In this document: positions 63,080 to 64,000 of the stretch, piece by piece | Numbering within the stretch: the stretch's first letter is position 1 | Layout: every line of letters begins with the position of its first letter | DNA from: Defluviicoccus sp. | Lineage (GTDB): Bacteria > Pseudomonadota > Alphaproteobacteria > Rhodospirillales > Defluviicoccaceae | DNA length: 64,000 bases | NCBI GenBank assembly: GCA_029624735.1 | Contig: JARSSM010000020.1 | Coordinates: forward strand, 62,001-126,000 | Direction: 5' to 3' | Translations under genes and position numbers: made by a program | The notes under the pieces: model-generated | Database searches by the model: none | Seen by the model: only the letters and a program-made list of their open reading frames with translations | Told to the model about the DNA's origin: nothing

Positions 63080-64000
63080 TTACGGCAATTCGGTGGCGTA
63101 GCTGGCCAACGGCGGGATCTCCTTGATCAGGCCGCGGCCCTTCAGGAACGCCGCAAACCGCTCATACCGATTGCGGTCAAGCGCCGCCGGACGCAGGGCG
63201 AAGCGCGCCAAGGTATCACGCCAGGCGCGGCGATTGAGTTCGTCATCAAGGTCGGGATGGGCGGCAGCGAAGGTGCGCCACCCCTCCTCGGGATGGTTGA
63301 TGAGCCACATCGTTGCGCGCTCGATCGCGTTAACAAAACGGCGCAACCGCGTATCCCCGGCACGCTCGCGCGCGGTGACAACGATCAGCTCATCGTAGGG
63401 CGGAACCCCCTCTTCCTCCGGGAAAAACGCCCGGCCCGGCGCGCCTTCGAGTGCCAGCTGGTTCAATTCGAAATTGCGAAAGGCGCCGATGACGGCATCG
63501 ACCTGACCCGAAAGCAGTGCTGGCGACAGGGCAAAGTTAACGTTGATCAAGGTCACGTCGGTTGCGGCGATTTTGTGGTTCCCCAACATGGTCGCGAGCA
63601 ACGCCTCCTCGAAGCCGCCGACCGAATAGCCAACCTTGCGGCCCTTGAGGTCGGCAATCGTGCGTACCGGCCCCTTGTCGAGCACGACGAGGGAAGCCAA
63701 TGGCGTCGCAATCATCGTCGCAACTCGCTGTAATGGCAAGCCTTGTGCGACCTGCAGGTGGAGCTGCGGCTGGTAGCTGATGGCGAGGTCGGCTTTGCCA
63801 GCCGCAACCAGCTTCGGCGGGTCGTTGGGATCGGCTGGTGCAATCAGCTCAACGTCAAGGTCCTCGTCGCGAAACAGGCCGCGCTCCTTGGCGATCACCA
63901 GCGGTGCGTGATCGGGATTGACGAACCAGTCGAGCATGATCGTAAGCCGCTCTTCGGCCGCGGCTGGCCGCGCGCAGAGAGCAAAGGCGACGAGAACAAG
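63080..64000 (-). CDS. ABC transporter substrate-binding protein, ThiY/NMT1-like (5' end outside window)
   Basis: The reading frame stays open to the last base of the window; the residues upstream of the first ATG look like a signal peptide ('LVLVAFALCARPAAAEE'), so the true start lies just beyond. The mature part opens 'MLDWFVNPDHAPLVIAKERG', typical of ThiY/THI5-NMT1 receptors that bind a thiamine pyrimidine precursor, and continues with 'KLVAAGKADLAISYQPQL'. Family is clear, substrate inferred. ATPase and permease genes would be expected just outside the window. Confidence 0.82.
   Translation of the reverse strand, partial: LVLVAFALCARPAAAEERLTIMLDWFVNPDHAPLVIAKERGLFRDEDLDVELIAPADPNDPPKLVAAGKADLAISYQPQLHLQVAQGLPLQRVATMIATPLASLVVLDKGPVRTIADLKGRKVGYSVGGFEEALLATMLGNHKIAATDVTLINVNFALSPALLSGQVDAVIGAFRNFELNQLALEGAPGRAFFPEEEGVPPYDELIVVTARERAGDTRLRRFVNAIERATMWLINHPEEGWRTFAAAHPDLDDELNRRAWRDTLARFALRPAALDRNRYERFAAFLKGRGLIKEIPPLASYATELP

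Overview
The window is about 66% GC with dense, short-spaced and often overlapping genes, and its gene families point to an alphaproteobacterium. Supporting signs are a complete ccmABCDEFGHI cytochrome c maturation operon, a Zur/ZnuAC block, acetoacetyl-CoA reductase with acetoacetyl-CoA synthetase (PHA/ketone-body metabolism), a TadG-type pilus protein, FliL, and at least two perfect CtrA-type boxes (TTAA-N7-TTAAC). A Rhodospirillales-like lineage is my inference; no rRNA, tRNA or marker phylogeny is available. I saw no IS element, prophage, CRISPR array or tRNA gene.

Layout. 1-3.4 kb: 3' end of a ferritin-like gene, fliL, and a zinc block (znuA divergent from zur-znuC around a perfect 17-bp palindrome; no znuB). 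3.4-5.3 kb: orphan TRAP binding protein and a UPF0114 membrane protein. 5.3-12.1 kb: the ccm operon. 12.1-15.2 kb: a diguanylate cyclase with a decayed CZB-like sensor and a conspicuously AT-rich PBP1-type gene. 15.6-18.5 kb: pgk, Nudix hydrolase, and two small genes behind CtrA-like boxes. 18.5-23.6 kb: acetoacetyl-CoA synthetase, EamA transporter, small membrane proteins, phbB, phhB. 23.7-27.5 kb: overlapping metallopeptidase / Lon-like protease / UspA-like genes. 27.5-32.5 kb (minus strand): GGCT-like, moeA, moaC, infC, thrS. 32.6-39.6 kb: mixed housekeeping genes (outer-membrane candidate, hydrolase, TerC, TadG, Hsp20, threonine dehydratase, MBL hydrolase).

39.7-49.8 kb is the most interesting region. 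It holds an AlgE-type mannuronan C5-epimerase-like protein, a PilZ-HlyD protein of Alg44 type with intact c-di-GMP motifs, an Alg8-type glycosyltransferase, an RTX protein with a PL14-like jelly-roll domain, and a membrane-anchored patatin. It reads as a compact alginate-like exopolysaccharide locus without algK/algE-porin/algG/algX/algL/algI/algJ/algF. A perfect CtrA box precedes the RTX lyase-like gene, and the epimerase seems to have lost one of the AlgE catalytic residues.

50-64 kb: a fused FAD/Fe-S dehydrogenase (D-lactate/2-hydroxyacid type) divergent from a GntR/FadR regulator with two identical 18-bp operator-like sites; a two-subunit DUF4212/SSS symporter; a cold-shock pair (csp, rhlE); gpmI; an FkbM methyltransferase; and the start-truncated gene of a ThiY/NMT1-type binding protein running off the window end.
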